Assembly (NCBI GenBank): GCA_022495995.1
Contig: JAFEMH010005376.1
Location: 1-64,000, forward strand
Reading direction: 5' to 3'
Origin: Adenophora triphylla var. japonica
Taxonomy: Eukaryota > Streptophyta > Magnoliopsida > Asterales > Campanulaceae
DNA length: 64,000 nucleotides
Shown: positions 34,443 to 47,177 of the stretch, in pieces
Numbering within the stretch: the first letter of the stretch is position 1
Layout: each line of letters starts with the position of its first letter
Position numbers and translations under genes: made by a program
Notes under the pieces: model-generated
What the model was told of the DNA's origin: nothing
What the model saw: only the letters and a program-made list of their open reading frames with translations
Databases searched by the model: none

Positions 34443-35340
34443 ATGGGTAGATTTTCCTCAAAGTTTAATCCAAAAATTATGGCTCAAACAAAGAAACAAT
34501 TGGTCTTTGGGAAAAATTGTGAGGATGATTTGATGAGTGATGAAATGGAGATAGAGAGAGAGTCTTTCAAAATTGTTGAAAGTTCAGAGAGAGTGAATGA
34601 AAAGGGTAAGAACAAGAGAGTGAGGGTTGATCAAGACATAGAGATGAAGGAGGTAGCTGTCAGGGAAAAGGTTGACAGTAAAGAGGGAGAGGGAATAAGG
34701 CTTTTTGGGAAGACAATCAAAGTTGATCAAGGAGAGTCAAGTAAGGGAAAGAGTAAGGTAGAAAGGGTATACACATTGGGGGAGTTGGTAAAGCAGACAG
34801 GCTCGAGCCTATGGAGAGAAGCTTAGCTGTCAGGAAGAAGGTTGAGCAAGATAAGCTTTATACTCCTGTGAGCAGAGATTCTCTTTCTCCAGGAGTTGGT
34901 TTGTTGGAGGGGAGAGGAGATAACTTTGCAGGAGTGCATATATCTCCTTCTTCAACAATCTCATACCTATTCAACCAGGTTATAGGTTGCTTCAGCCCTG
35001 CAAGAGTACCTGCTGTGGAGAGAGTGGAGTCAAGTGTTGGTCAACCTTTGCAATCACTAGGAATGGTTCTTTTTCAGAGATTTTAGCTTTGTGACTCCAA
35101 TGGAGGGATTGCTTCAGCCATATGATGTAGTTGAAGAGTGGTGGCCTAGAAGGGCAAGTCCTTCTCTCCAATATTCAGTCACTTCCATTGATCCTTTCTT
35201 GGAGAGGCACCCAATATGGTTGTAAAGGTATCAACAGACCTTGCAATTAACTCAGGAGGCTAGGAATGAAGGAATGAGTGCTGGAGGAGGATCTGGAGAG
35301 ACCGTGACATTTCCAAAGAATGTCCGATGCCTAAGATGAA
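34443..35340 (+). CDS. Antisense ORF in the post-pol region of copia element 1
   Basis: Opposite to gag-pol. ATG at 34443 (MGRFSSKFNPKIMAQTKKQL) gives 127 codons, rich in Glu, Lys and Val (EMEIERESFKIVES ... KNKRVRVDQDIEMKEVAVRE). It continues after a one-base shift (34811-35086) and again to about 35340 (TPMEGLLQPYDVVEEWWPRR ... DPFLERHPIW). A TATAAAA box lies 53 bp upstream of the ATG, inside the element. Some plant LTR elements carry such additional antisense ORFs, whose function is unknown. It diverges from the sense ORF that starts at 34084, so the 350 bp between could act as a two-way promoter. Confidence 0.5.
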
Positions 35341-35605
35341 GTTTTGAAGAGGAGAGCAGGCTTAGAAGATTGTATGGTTTGGAGGAAGTTTTTGTTGGAT
35401 GAATGAAGATGAGAGAAAGATTTTATGGGTTTTTGAATGTTTTTGTTGTATGTTTTTGTTGTTGTTCTTGTTTTTCATGGGTTTTGGAAAGATAGCTATC
35501 AGAGGATGGCTATCAGGAATGTTTATTAGGGAATAGCTGTCAGGCAACATTGTGGCAAAGATTACCCAAGATGTAATCCTCTTTTTATTTATGAAGAACA
35601 ACTTT

Positions 35606-37660
35606 TTATTTTGGCAAATTTATCATACCAAGCATGGCTCTTAATGTCTCAAATCTCTTTTCATCCATGGCTTTTGTGAGAATATCGTAGACATTATCAT
35701 CGCTGCAAACTTTTGCAAGGTTGATATTCCCTTTTTCAACATGATCCCTAATGAAATGGTGTCTAACCTCAATATGCTTTGTTTTTGAATGTTGAACAAG
35801 GTTTTCTGTCATGGCAATAGTACTTGAGTTGTCACAGAAGATGGGAATGTTGGATAATTCAATTCCAAAGTCTTGAAGTTGACTTTTAAGATAGAGAATT
35901 TGTGAACAACACAAGCCTCGCAAAGAATGTACTCAAATTTCCACTGTTGAGGTGGCTACCGAGGTTTGCTTTTTGCTTGACCATGAAATGATTCTTGAGC
36001 CAATAAACTGACATCCACCACTTTTGGATTTTCTATCTAGATTACATCCAAAGATAGTCGAATCAAGAATCCAATTAGAGAGAATGGGGATTCAAAGGAT
36101 ACCACAAGCCAAAATCGTGGGTTCCTTTGAGATATCTTAGAATTCTCTTGACAAAGAGAGATGAGATTCCTTGGGATTAGCTTGAAATCTAGCACAAAGA
36201 CATACACTAAACATAATGTCAAGTCTTGAAGCTGTTACATAAAGAAGAGATCCAATGTAGCTTCTATAAAGTGTTGGATTTACACTTTGACCATCTAGAT
36301 CAGCATGGAGTTTGGTTGTGGTTGACAAGGGTGTTTTGGCAGGGGAAGCAGTTTGCATGTCAAACTTCTTGATCATATCCCTTGTGTATTTGGCTTGGTT
36401 GATGAAGATTCCTTCCTTCATTTGTTTGACTTGGAGTCCTAAGAAGAAGGTGAGCTCACCAATCATGCTCATTTCAAACTGATCCTTCATAATATCTCCA
36501 AATTCAGTGCACAAGTCCTCATTTGATGAGCCAAAGATGATGTCATCAACATAGACTTGGATGAGCAACTGATCATCACCATATTTTTTGATAAACAAGG
36601 TATTATCAATATGGCCCTTGGTAAATCCTTTGCCAAGGAGATATCTAGATAGGGTATCATACCAAGCTCTTGGTGCTTGTTTAAGCCCATACAATGCTTT
36701 GTTCAGTTTGAATACATGATCAGGAAACTTTGGGTGCTCAAATCCAGGGGGTTGAGATACAAAGACTTTTTCATTTAAAACTCCATTTAGGAATGCACTC
36801 TTGACATCCATCTGGAATATCTTCATCTTTTTGAATGAAGCATAGGCAAGGAATAGCCCTCGATAGCTTCAAGTCTTGCAACAAAGTGCAAAGGTCTCAT
36901 CATAGTCAATACCTTCTTCTTGTCTATATCCTCGGGCAACCAGCCGCTTTGTTTCTTACTACAACACCTTCTTCATTCATCTTATTTCTAAAAACCCATC
37001 TTGTTCCAATGACAGTTTGATTTCTTGGTTTAGGAACAAGTTGCCACACTTTGTTCCTTTCAACCTGCTCTAGTTCTTCTTCCATGGCTTCAATCCAATC
37101 GATCTTGGAGTGCTTCATTTATTTTCTTTGGTTCTACTTGGGATATGAATGCACTCATGAGAAAAGGGATGTTGTCCGGAACTCTGGGTTTTATCAATTT
37201 GAAGGCTGATGTAAAGATCTTTATTGGGTGGAATGATGTGGGTAATGGTGGTTTCATCATTGGTTTTGGGAGGAGAAAGAGGATTATTGGATGGAGATGG
37301 AAGGTGGCTAGAAGATGGGTTACATGAGGAACTGGGATGGCCGTCGCCTAAGGGTTGGGCCGTCGCCTAAGGGAAAATTTTGAGGAGGGTCAGTCAAGGG
37401 ATGACCATTTCTTTGAATATTTTCTTCCTCATCAATTGGATTGGAAGTGAGAGAGATTGCTGTGAACTTGGTGGGCTGGATTGATTGTTGATGAGAGTGA
37501 GATGGTTCATGGCCGTCCTGGCACAGATGGTCCGCCGATGAGTTTCTTGGAACCATGTATGGAAGATTTGATGAATCTTGCTCATGATTGAGAATAGCTT
37601 GAATCAAGGATGGGAGATGCTTCAGAAGATTATCTAGATTTCCCAATCCTTCATCAAAAT
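35606..37660 (-). pseudogene. Reverse transcriptase and RNase H part of pol, copia element 1
   Basis: RT starts with WIEAMEEELEQVERNKVWQL and IGTRWVFRNKMNEEG (37118-36960). A break near 36900 follows, then the main block: [35 protein letters not shown], and the catalytic YVDDIIFGS (about 36550). Next come MSMIGELTFFLGLQVKQM and LYVTASRLDIMFSVCLCARF. The RNase H end reads IPIFCDNSSTIAMTENLVQH and KTKHIEVRHHFIRDHVEKG (35850-35740), stopping at 35606. RNase H motifs before that are frameshifted (35930-36130). Upstream, 37660-37320 (minus) is a Pro/Ser/His-rich spacer between integrase and RT. Confidence 0.9.
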
Positions 37661-37679
37661 CACACAACTCAGCTTATAC

Positions 37680-39480
37680 TTTGATCATTGTTTTCATCAA
37701 AGTCAACATGAATTGATTATTCCACAACAAGTCTTCTTTTATTGTAAACTCTATAGGCTTTGCTTGTGTTAGAGTATCCAAGAAATATTCCTTCATCACT
37801 TTTGGAGTCAAATTTGTCCAAATTGTTCTTGCCATTGTTGTGAATGAAGCATCTACTCCCAAAGCCGTGAAAGTAGGAGATGGTGGGGAGTTTGTTATTC
37901 CACAATTCATATGGAGTCTTCTTGTGGAATTTGTTGATTAGTGTTTTGTTTTGAACATACACAAAGAAGAGTGATGCCTTCACCCCAAAAATACTTTGGG
38001 AGATTGTGTTCCGACAAAGATTGTTCGCCGCTTCACAAATTGTCCCGTTCTTCCTTTCAAAGAACACCATTTTGTTGGGGAGTTCTTGGGGCTGAAAAAT
38101 TGTGATCAATGCCTTTGGAATCACAATATTCTTCTACTCCCGTGTTCTCAAATTCCTTCCCATGGTCGATCTGATCTTGATGATGGATGTCCCTTTTTGA
38201 TTTTGAATTTTATTGAACAGCCTTTATCGTACAGCTAAGGGTGTCACTTTTGGATTCAAGAAGAATGATCCAAGTGAATCTTGTGAAATCATCAACAACA
38301 ACTAGGGAGTATCTTTTCCTCCTAAAGATCTAGTTCTTATGGGTCCAAAAAGATACATATGAAGCGCTCAATAGGTCTTGAGGTGTCCAACTTGGTCTTG
38401 GGTTTGAATGAAGATTTCTTTTGCTTTCCACATTGGCATGCTTTGCAAAGTTTATCCTTTTTGAATGGGATCTTTGGTAGACCTCTGACTAGATTGGAAT
38501 TTGCAAGCTTGGAAATGGTTTTGTGATTGAGGTGAGCCAATCTTTTGTGCCATAGCCATGACATATCGATTGATTGAAAGACAAAGGCAAATGAGCATTT
38601 GAGGTTTCCACAATCTCTAAGTTTAAGCAAAGAGAGATTTCCTTTTCTTGATCCAGCTTAGGATGACTTTATTGTTTTTGTCCTTAATAAAGGCATTTAT
38701 CCTTAGTGCAAACAACATGATATCCCTTATCACAGATTTGACTTATGCTGATCAAATTGTGTTTGAGACCCTCTACATAAGACACATTTGTAAAAATGAT
38801 ATCTTTTGTAATAAGATTTCCTGATCCTTTGACCTTAGCTTGGGAATTGTCACCAAAGGTTACATTTGGACCATTTTTAGGGGAATATTGTTGCAACCAG
38901 TCTTTATTGAAGGTCATATGTCTACTACAACCACTATCTAAATACCAAAGTCCTTTCCTGGGTACCTGCAAAATAGAAAGTAAATTTTATGGTACCCTTT
39001 TTTATTCTTTTGGGTCAAAAGGATTAGTTTTTCTTTGGAACCCTAGCTTTGTTTATTGGTCCCTTGTTGAAGAACTGGTTTAGGGTATGATAATATGACA
39101 TGATTTGCATCATGTAAGGTGTAAGGACAATGGATTGGGATGGATTGAAGAAATGGTTTGGATTGTTGTATTGGGGTTGAAACTGAAAGTTATTTGAAGT
39201 GGATGATCTGGGAGAGTCATTTTGACTTGCATGGCTTCTACCATTTGAGTATTGCCATTGAGGTTTTTGTTGTTTGGTGTATCTATGTTTGTTATAGAAT
39301 CTTTGTTGCCTTGGGGTTCTTTGTTGTTTGGAAGATTTTGGTTGTCTATCAGCCTTGGCCGTCTCGTCATGCCTCGCCAGTCCGTCAACCCTCGGGCCGT
39401 CTCGACAGACTTGACCGACTAGCACATTCTTGCAGCCTTGACTTCTTCCCGTATATTGGTTCCTTTTTGAACCCAAATAT
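37680..39480 (-). pseudogene. Protease and integrase part of pol, copia element 1
   Basis: From right to left: a Gln/Asn-rich linker (about 39476-39030), the aspartic protease start WYLDSGCSRHMTFNKDW (about 38945) and LKHNLISISQICDKGY (about 38765). The GAG-pre-integrase motif LWHKRLAHLNHKTISKLANS (about 38550) follows, then the zinc-site CKACQCGKQKKSSF. The integrase catalytic part is damaged between 38340 and 38130. It continues with CRNTISQSIFGVKASLFFVY and TPYELWNNKLPTISYFHGFG, and ends RVYNKRRLVVE (about 37717). Several frame changes. Confidence 0.85.
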
Positions 39481-39832
39481 ACTTGCTTCCTTGAATTTTA
39501 CTTGGTCCTTCCTTTGGTTGACTAGGACCACCCAAGATTTCTTTTGATTTTTCTTTGGTTTGAACAGATAGGTTTGAGTTTGATAGCCGCGTAGCTTAGA
39601 TTTTCTAGCACCATTTTTTCAATGGCCCTTTCACCAAAGGGGGAGGAGTGTACACCTTTTGTGTAGGATCATCAGCACCAATCCCCTTTTTGTCATTGGG
39701 ATGTCTTTGGGTGTAGGTGAAAAGAGATAATGCTTTGCTTGACTTGTTCCATGAATCTATTTTCTTTTTAAAAGCCTCATTTTCTTTTTCAAGAATTATG
39801 AGTCTTTGACGCTTTCTTGAGTAATCGATACC

Positions 39833-41336
39833 TCACTGCCGATCCATGTTTTGTTTTTCAAGCATGAAGCATTGATCTCTCAGCCCTTGACAGGCTTTCT
39901 CAAGCTCAGAAATGGTTTTTGTGAGGGTGTCAATGGTTGAGGATTGGGAAAGGTTTTCATTGACCAGTGAAGCAAAGCTAGTTTTTTGTTTTTTGGTTTG
40001 AATTAAAAGAGTGCACACTAATTGCTTGAAACCATCAATATTTAAAGAGTTAAAGTCATGTACCTCTTTCAGTTCATCTGCAGCAGCAAGTGCTTCCATT
40101 TCTTCCTCATTGTCTGATTCTTCCTCATCTTCAGCTATAAGGCATATCATGGCTTCTTCTCCTTCATTGTCAGAGTCATCACTTGACACATACTCTTCAT
40201 CACTGAATTTTGATGAGTCAGCTATCATAACTTGCTCTTTGTTCTTGTCATGTTTATTTTTGGAGCAATTGAAGCAGTTGCACTTGGAACTGTGAATGAT
40301 CTCTTTTGAGTAGGTCATCTTCTTAGCTGTCTGATTGTCCCTAGGTTTCCTTGGTTCAGGACAATCAGATGAGTAATGTCCTTGCTTTCCACAGTTGAAG
40401 CAATCAATTGTCTTCTTGTAGCTGTCTTGTTGAGCATTAGATGTGGAGGGATTGTATTTTTTGTCAAAAGATTTCTTTTGAAATTTCATGGCATTTCGAT
40501 GACCATGGAAATGAGACTTGGAATGTCTTCTTGGGAGATCCGTTTGCGACAGGTTTGGAGCTGATGTTTATCTTTTGAAGGGCATTGTTGACAATGGACT
40601 CAATGTCTTGGTGAGTGATTGGTTTGAGTACAGTTTCTTGAGCAGTTAAAGCTAAAGTTTGTGAAATGGTAGGAACTGGTTGAATTTTTATCATACCTTC
40701 CAATTCATAGGCTTCAAGCTTTCCAAAATACTGTTCAACTGTCATGGTGCTCCATTCAGATCCTTCTCTAATAGGTAATGCTACCTTTTCATATTCTTGA
40801 GGAAGGTTTGAGTATATCTTGAGGCAGAGATCTTGTTGTTCAAAGGTTTTTCCATGGTCAGCAATTGATCTAACAAGGTTCTCAAACCTTGGCTGAGCAG
40901 CACTCACCTTTTCTCCAGGGTAGAACTTGAAGTTGTCTAATTGCCTAAGCAAGTTATACAAGTTTTGTGTCCTAACACTGGAGTGTTTAGTGAACTTAGT
41001 TTGAATAAGAGCCCATGCTGTTCTGGCATTTGGTTCCTTAGCAATTTCTTGAGCTAGTGAGTCATTTACACTCTTTTGAAGAATGTTCTTGACTTTCAAG
41101 TTTGCACTTATCAATTGCTTTTCAGCTTCAGACCATGTTTCTGGGGATTTGATCTTACTAGGTCCTCCTTCAGTACAGATTTGAGTTGGGTAGGACACCT
41201 CATTCTCTAGAACATACCAATTCCATATACTGTTTGCATCAAGGTATGTTTTTATTTTTGAAGCATAGATCTCAAAAGATCCACAGTCATCAATGTGTGG
41301 GATGTCTTTCTCATTATTTCTTCTTGGTTGAGGCAT
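39833..41336 (-). pseudogene. gag of copia element 1
   Basis: Starts with ATG at 41336 (MPQPRRNNEKDIPHIDD). The first frame of 290 codons holds the copia gag core (WSEAEKQLISANLKVKNIL, then AWALIQTKFTKHSSVRTQNL, LCLKIYSNLPQEYEKVALPI). It moves to another frame near 40480, where the protein continues as FQKKSFDKKYNPSTSN, with a zinc knuckle CFNCGKQGHYSSDC and a second cysteine group CNCFNCSKNKHDKNK. An acidic stretch (SDEEYVSSDDSDNEGEE) and a coiled coil ending near 39833 follow. Gag packages the RNA in virus-like particles in the cytoplasm. The single frame change may be a consensus error. Confidence 0.88.
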
Positions 41337-41390
41337 GGTGGGTTTTAAGAGGATCCTTCACAAGTTGTTAGACTTTTGAATGTGAAGACA

Positions 41391-41403
41391 AGCTTTGATA
41401 CCA
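41391..41403 (-). other. Primer binding site of copia element 1 (initiator tRNA-Met type)
   Basis: TGGTATCAAAGCT on the minus strand follows the 5' LTR end (CCTTTCA) after a two-base spacer. It differs by one base from the usual TGGTATCAGAGC. Confidence 0.85.
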
Positions 41404-41405
41404 AT

Positions 41406-42696
41406 TGAAAGGCCCTTTGTTTAAATGCAGATGATCAGACAGCTATGGTTTGGCTTAGCTGTCAGATGATAGTTTGAATTGTGCAGCGGAATAAAAGAGA
41501 CTTGAAATAATGATAGGACAAGAGACACAAAGAAGTAATGTAAGTGTGTGAATGTGAATGCAAAAATGTAATAACATAGAGAATTTAAAGTGGTTCAGAG
41601 TTCACTCCTCCTACATCCACCCCCACTGTCAATCTTGACAAGTGAGATCAATTTTATTATAATCTTTAATCAACAAAAATTACAAATGATTGATTTAGGC
41701 AAGTTCCTTGAACTTCCTCTTCCTAATTAGTACAGTCAACTAGGGATACACTTAAAGTACAGTCTTAAGTGTTTTTACAACTTGAAGTACAAATCTCAAG
41801 ATTTTACAAAACAAATAACACACTCAAAGTACGATCTTGAGTGATTACAATACTAATTCTACACCTAAAGTACGAGTCTTAGGATTTTGGAATTTGTGAA
41901 TTAACACACCTAGGGTGTTTGTTGATGAGGCAGAGATTTTGGGGTGAGGGTTTTGGTTTGGAACAGGGTTTAAAAGGGTAGGGATTGGTGAGTGTGTGTG
42001 TGGATTACAGAAGGTGTGTGTGGGTGTAAGGGAGAGGTTTTTGACTGTGAAAAAGAGTATTTTTTCAGTGATTTGTGTAGAGGATGAATTCCTCTATTTA
42101 TACCCTTCATTGTAGCCGTTGGAATATGACTGTTGTAGCTACATTAATGAGTCTTGACTGGTCTTTGCCCCACTTGTCCACTTGCAGGTATTCATGAGCT
42201 GGATTGAGCTGTGGCTTGGGCGAGAGCTTCCAGAAGGTCTTCAGTGGTCTTCATTGGTCTTCAATGGTGAACTTGACAGCTGTGAAGAACCAGGTTCCTC
42301 TTTGGTTCAGATTGTGGTAACAGAGATTGAGACAAAGTGATGGCTATCAGAGGGATGAAGTCATGGCTGTCAGATCATACAAGGCTTAGCTATCAGAGAT
42401 GTTCTCTAATAAGGACTGAGATGCACTTTGATGATCTTGATGGCTTAGAGAGTGAATATGATTCATGTTTTTGATTGAATGTAATCATTGTATACAATAG
42501 AATCATAACTATCAAACTCATAGCTGTCAGATATACTGAGGAATGAATATGAAGTTTGATTTGGTCAGTCATGAACTTAGCTGTCAGAGAAAAGGATCAT
42601 GACTGACAGTCTTCCTCTTTTGATATAAACCCTGTTCTATATATATATATTCCTTTATCAAAACCAACTAACTAAGACATTGATCAAAGTTAGGTC
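41406..42696 (-). repeat. 5' LTR of copia element 1 (right copy), last six bases missing
   Basis: Matches the left LTR along its whole length but stops at GTTAGGTC, directly joined to TTTGACTTTGTC of the neighbouring copia family. TATA box GTATAAATAG (minus strand) at about 42095-42104 should drive the genomic RNA leftwards. Confidence 0.9.
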
Positions 42697-43118
42697 TTTG
42701 ACTTTGTCAAATATCCTTTCTTGGTGAAGATTCCATCCTCAGTTTCTCCTACATCATATTTGCATTCATAGGGTAATAATTGAGCTAAACTTTTGGTTAT
42801 TTTAAACGCTGTGAACCATCCCAAAGGAAGGCGGGTGTTTAAAGAGAATTGTTTATATTCTTTATTACCGGGGAACAAATACCTTAAATTTTAGGACATT
42901 TTTTATATTTGATCCGGCCCAAAGGAAGGCAAGTATTTAAAGTGTGTTGTTTAAGCTATTTGTTTACCCTAAGATAAATCAAATTGTGAGTCAATTCGCA
43001 ATCCAAAGATTAGTCTTGATGTCATATTGATTATCTTTTATTATGATGGATTTCATTTTGATATAATTAATCATTGTGTAGTTTCTTATATATGTTTTGT
43101 TTCATTCTTTTGTTCTCT

Positions 43119-43925
43119 TCATTCAGATTTGATCAGTGCTTCATCTGTTACTACTGCCTTAAACTCAATTCCTTTGCTAACTGGGACAAACTTTAAAACT
43201 TGGAAAAACAAGATTACTATGGTCTTAGGCTGTTTGGACCTTGACCTCTCATTAAGAGAACAAGCTCCTGCCCCTCTAACTGATAAAAGCACTGCGGAAG
43301 ACCGCTTAAGTTCAGAGAGGTGGAAGCGTTCTAATCGCGTCAGCCTAAGCATAATTAAGAATGCAGTCCTGAGACATTTCTGAACAGTGTCTCCGAGGAT
43401 GATGGTGCAAAAGGTTTCCTAGATGCCCTAGAACAACGCTTTGCAAAAAGCGATAAATCGGAAACAAGTGCAACCTTGAGGAAGCTTGTTTCCATGAGGT
43501 ATAAGGGCACCGGAAACCTAAGGGAATACATAATGGAAATGTTTCATCTATCAACAAAATTAAAAGCACTCAAGTTGGACTTGTCGGAAGACTTGCTTGT
43601 GCATTTGGCTTTAATTTCTCTTCCTTCACAATTTGGTCATTTTGAAACGACCTACAATTGTCAAAAGGACAAGTGGAATATTAATGAATTAATTTCACAT
43701 GTCACGGAGGAAGAAGATAGGTTGAAACACACCAAACCCGAAAGTGCACATTATGCATCTACCTCTTCTCGTGGGATTTAGAGAAAAGGTAAGGAGATTG
43801 CGGTTGCATCAAAGAAGCCTAAGGGATCATCAAATGATCAAAAGGTGAAAAAGTGCTTCTTTTGCAAGGACCCCACTCACATGAAGCCCGACTGACCTAA
43901 GTATCGCCAATGGCGAATTAAGAAA
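43119..43925 (+). pseudogene. gag of copia element 2, unit 1
   Basis: Copia gag (UBN2-like): LNSIPLLTGTNFKTWKNKIT, IIKNAVLRHF, then MRKLVSMRYKGTGNLREYIM and LHLALISLPSQFGHF-like text, and a zinc knuckle CFFCKDPTHMKPD. In this unit a TGA replaces the Cys codon of the knuckle (near 43894), and stops lie near 43381 and 43780. The stop near 43780 is also present in unit 2, so it predates their separation, unless both carry the same sequence error. A break at 43381 (TTCTGAACAGTG) is absent from unit 2. Confidence 0.88.
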
Positions 43926-43928
43926 GGT

Positions 43929-46680
43929 ATGTCATTTAGCTTTGTTTGTACTGAAGCTAATTTAGTTTCAATTCCTTCGTATACATGGTGGTTAGACTCC
44001 GGTGCAACTACTCACATAAGTTCATGTATGCAGGGTTGCCTGAACTACCGAACGCCCAATGAAGGTGAAAGATTCATCTACATGGGAGCTGGAAAGCCGG
44101 TAGAGGTTATTCCTGTATCTTCCGCAATAATAAATGCAATTTATATTTTGATTCAAAGCTTTTTGGTACTAGCTCTTTGTCTTACATTGATAATCTATAT
44201 TTACTTGACACAGTCAATTCATTAAATGAGTCTCATAATTATGAAACTAACTCTCGAGGCATAAAACAAAAGTTTTCAAGTAAAAATTGTTATACCTTGT
44301 GGCATAGGCGTTTGGGTCATATCTCCAAAAGGAGAAATGACAAGCTTGTGTCCGAGGGAATACTACATAAGCTTGATACTCCGGAAAATAACTTTTGTAT
44401 TGAATGCCTTAAGGGAAAACTTACGAATAGTACAAACAAAAATGAATCCTTGAGAGCTACAAAAGTCTTAGAACTAATTCATACGGACATATGTGGACCG
44501 TTCTCTACCCCTTCATGGAACGGACAAACATATTTTATTACGTTCATAGATGACTTCTCTCGCTATGGATACATTTATTTACTTCATGAAAAGTCTCAAT
44601 CATTGGACGTTTTCAAGTCTTTTAAAGCTGAAGTTGAAAAACAGCTTGAAAAGACTATTAAGAACGTTAGATCCGATCGTGGTGGTGAATACTACGGTCG
44701 GAATGACGGTTCGGGAGAACAACGTCCGGGTCCTTTTGCTCGCTATTTGGAAGAGTGTGGGATTGTCCCTCACTACACCATGCCAGGGACACCTAGCATG
44801 AATGGTGTAGCCGAGAGACGTAATAGAACCCTTAAGGATATGGTAAGAAGTATGGTTTCTTGTACTTCCTTACCTCACTCATTATGGGGCGATGCTTTGA
44901 AAACCGCAACCTACCTACTTAACAGAGCTTCTTCAAAATCTACTGACAAAACCCCTTATGAATTATGGACCGGTAAGAAACCGTCCCTTAATCATCTTCA
45001 TGTTTGGGGTTGTCCAGCCGAAGCTAGGCCTTATAGACCTAACGAAGGAAAGTTGGACGCTAAGACAGTTAGTAGTTATTTTGTAGGGTATTCTCAAAGA
45101 TCTAGGGGATATAAATTCTATGACGCAAAAACTAGAACCTTTTTCGAGACGGAAAATGCTAGGTTCTTTGAGGATGTTGAATTTAGAGGGGAAAATTTGA
45201 ATAGTAATTTTGAATTTGAAGAAATGGAAGATGAATTCGTTTCTATACCTCTTCCTATAGTTCCTATCGAAAATCAAGCAGTTGTGCCTGAAATTCGACA
45301 AGAACATATAATTCAAAATGATGTTAATTCTCCTATTAATGAACAACATGAAAATGTTGATGAGGAAATTCAACACCCTCAAAATCAAGAAGAACCGGTG
45401 CCATTAAGAAGATCTAATAGAGCAAGAAGGAGTGCTATACCGGATTATTATGATGTGTATCTTGTCGAGAATGAGGAACCATTAGGTTTAGTGGGAGATG
45501 AGCCAATCACCTTCCATGAAGCCATTAGTGGTCCAAATTCTCATAAGTGGATTGATGCCATAAATGAAGAGTTAAAATCCATGAATGATAATGACGTTTG
45601 GGATCTTGTCCCATTACCTAAGAATGTGAAACCCATCGGATGTAAATGGATCTTTAAGACCAAAAGGGATTCACAAGGTAATGTGGAAAGACATAAGGCT
45701 CATCTTGTCGCTAAAGGATTTACTCAAAAAGAAGGCATTGATTACAAAGAAACATTTTCACCGGTATCCTCTAAAAATGCTTTTAGGATCATTATGGCTT
45801 TAGTGGCACATTTTGACCTTGAGCTTCATCAAATGGATGTAAAGACAGCTTTTCTCAATGGCAACATTGAGGAAACTATCTATATGAAGAAACCAGAAAT
45901 GGTGACTGATTCGGATCAAACTAGTCAACTAGTTTGTAAACTCAAGAAATCCATTTATGGGCTTAAGCAAGCATCTCGTCAATGGTACTTAAAATTCAAC
46001 CAAGTTATTCTTTCATTTGGCTTTGTAATGAATCTTGGTGAAGACTGTGTGTACCATAAGTTCAGTGGGAGTAGGTTTATATTTTTGGTCTTATATGTGG
46101 ATGACATTTTACTTGCTAGTAATGATAAGGACCTTCTTAAGGAAACCAAGAAATTTCTCTCAAACAAATTTGAGATGAAAGATCTTGGAGAAGCTTCTTT
46201 TGTATTAGGAATCCAAATACATTGTGATCGCTCACGAGGTATGTTAGGATTATCACAAAAGAGCTATATAGAGAAGGTATTACAAAGGTTTAGCATGGAA
46301 AATTGTAAACCACATGACACCCCGGTCTCTAAGGGAGATAAGTTCAGTCTAAATCAATGTCCTAAAAATAATCTTGAATCTAAGTATATGGAAAATATCC
46401 CTTACGCATCGACAGTAGGAAGCCTAATGTATGCACAAGTCTGTACTCGCCCAGATCTTGCCTTTATTGTTGGCATGCTTGGGCGATATCAAAGCAATCC
46501 GGGAAGAGAACATTGGGTCGCAGCCAAAAGAGTGATGAGATACTTTCAAAACACGAAGAACTACATGCTTACATATACAAAGTCGGATCATCTTGAGATC
46601 ATTGGTTTTTCCGATTCTGACTTTGCTGGATGCCAAGATATAGTCGCAAATCGACATCGGGTTATGTCTTCACTTTAGCC
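43929..46680 (+). pseudogene. pol of copia element 2 (protease, integrase, reverse transcriptase)
   Basis: The protease region opens with YTWWLDSGATTHISSCMQGC (43980). A deletion joins GKPVEV to the sequence before [10 protein letters not shown] and shifts the frame at about 44110. From 44177 a frame of 833 codons holds GAG-pre-integrase ([17 protein letters not shown]), integrase ([53 protein letters not shown]), and the copia RT ([72 protein letters not shown]). It stops at 46678, where an extra two bases (GATATAGTC) shift the frame into RNase H. It is the best preserved pol of the window. The protease deletion makes it non-autonomous. Confidence 0.93.
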
Positions 46681-47082
46681 GGTGGAGCGATATCTTGGAG
46701 AAGTGCCAAGCAAACATTAGTTACTACTTCCACCATGGAAGCCGAATTTGTTGCTTGCTATGAGGCATCCAATCAAGCTATATGGCTGCGTAAATTCATT
46801 GAAGGACTGCGAATTGTCAAAGGTGTTGAAAGACCGCTTAAGTTATATTGTGACAATCGGGTCGCGGTATTGTACTCCAACAACAACAAGAGTTCATCTA
46901 AATCTAAGCATATAGATATTAAGTTTCTTGTTGTGAGAGAGAGAGTAGAAAATGAACAAATAGAAATAGAACTTATTGGTACAAACTCCATGTTAGCGGA
47001 TCCATTTACTAAGGCATTATCTCCTTTAGTATTTCACGAGCATGTTGCTCATATGGGTGTAACGACGTTTGATAATGCTTAA
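46630..47082 (+). pseudogene. RNase H end of pol, copia element 2
   Basis: [20 protein letters not shown], then [40 protein letters not shown] and [20 protein letters not shown], ending TTFDNA. Conserved catalytic acids of the copia RNase H are in place. In a frame different from the main pol ORF because of the 2-bp insertion near 46640. Confidence 0.9.
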
Positions 47083-47177
47083 ATCAGTGGGAGTTTATGT
47101 TGTTTTCTATTTCCTTGTGTTGTTTTTATTTAAATTGATCTCATTTGGTTAAAGTAGGACTAGTTGGAGAATATATA

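Larger units (their letters stand above)
29139..42696 (-). mobile_element. Ty1/copia retrotransposon 1, minus strand, 13.6 kb, with long post-pol region
   Basis: Two LTRs of about 1.3 kb bound gag-pol in copia order (gag, protease, integrase, RT, RNase H reading right to left). A tRNA-iMet primer site lies next to the right LTR and a polypurine tract next to the left. A region of about 5 kb between RNase H and the 3' LTR carries extra ORFs, including one in antisense. The long LTRs and extra ORFs suggest the Sirevirus/Maximus side of copia, though I cannot place it surely. The right LTR lacks its last six bases (CTAACA) where it meets the next element, so no target duplication is visible. The LTRs differ mostly at CAG/CTG positions. 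Confidence 0.92.

Noticed and set aside
44177..46678. Host gene with an 833-codon ORF
   Set aside because: It has GAG-pre-integrase, integrase and copia reverse transcriptase motifs and lies between retroelement signals.
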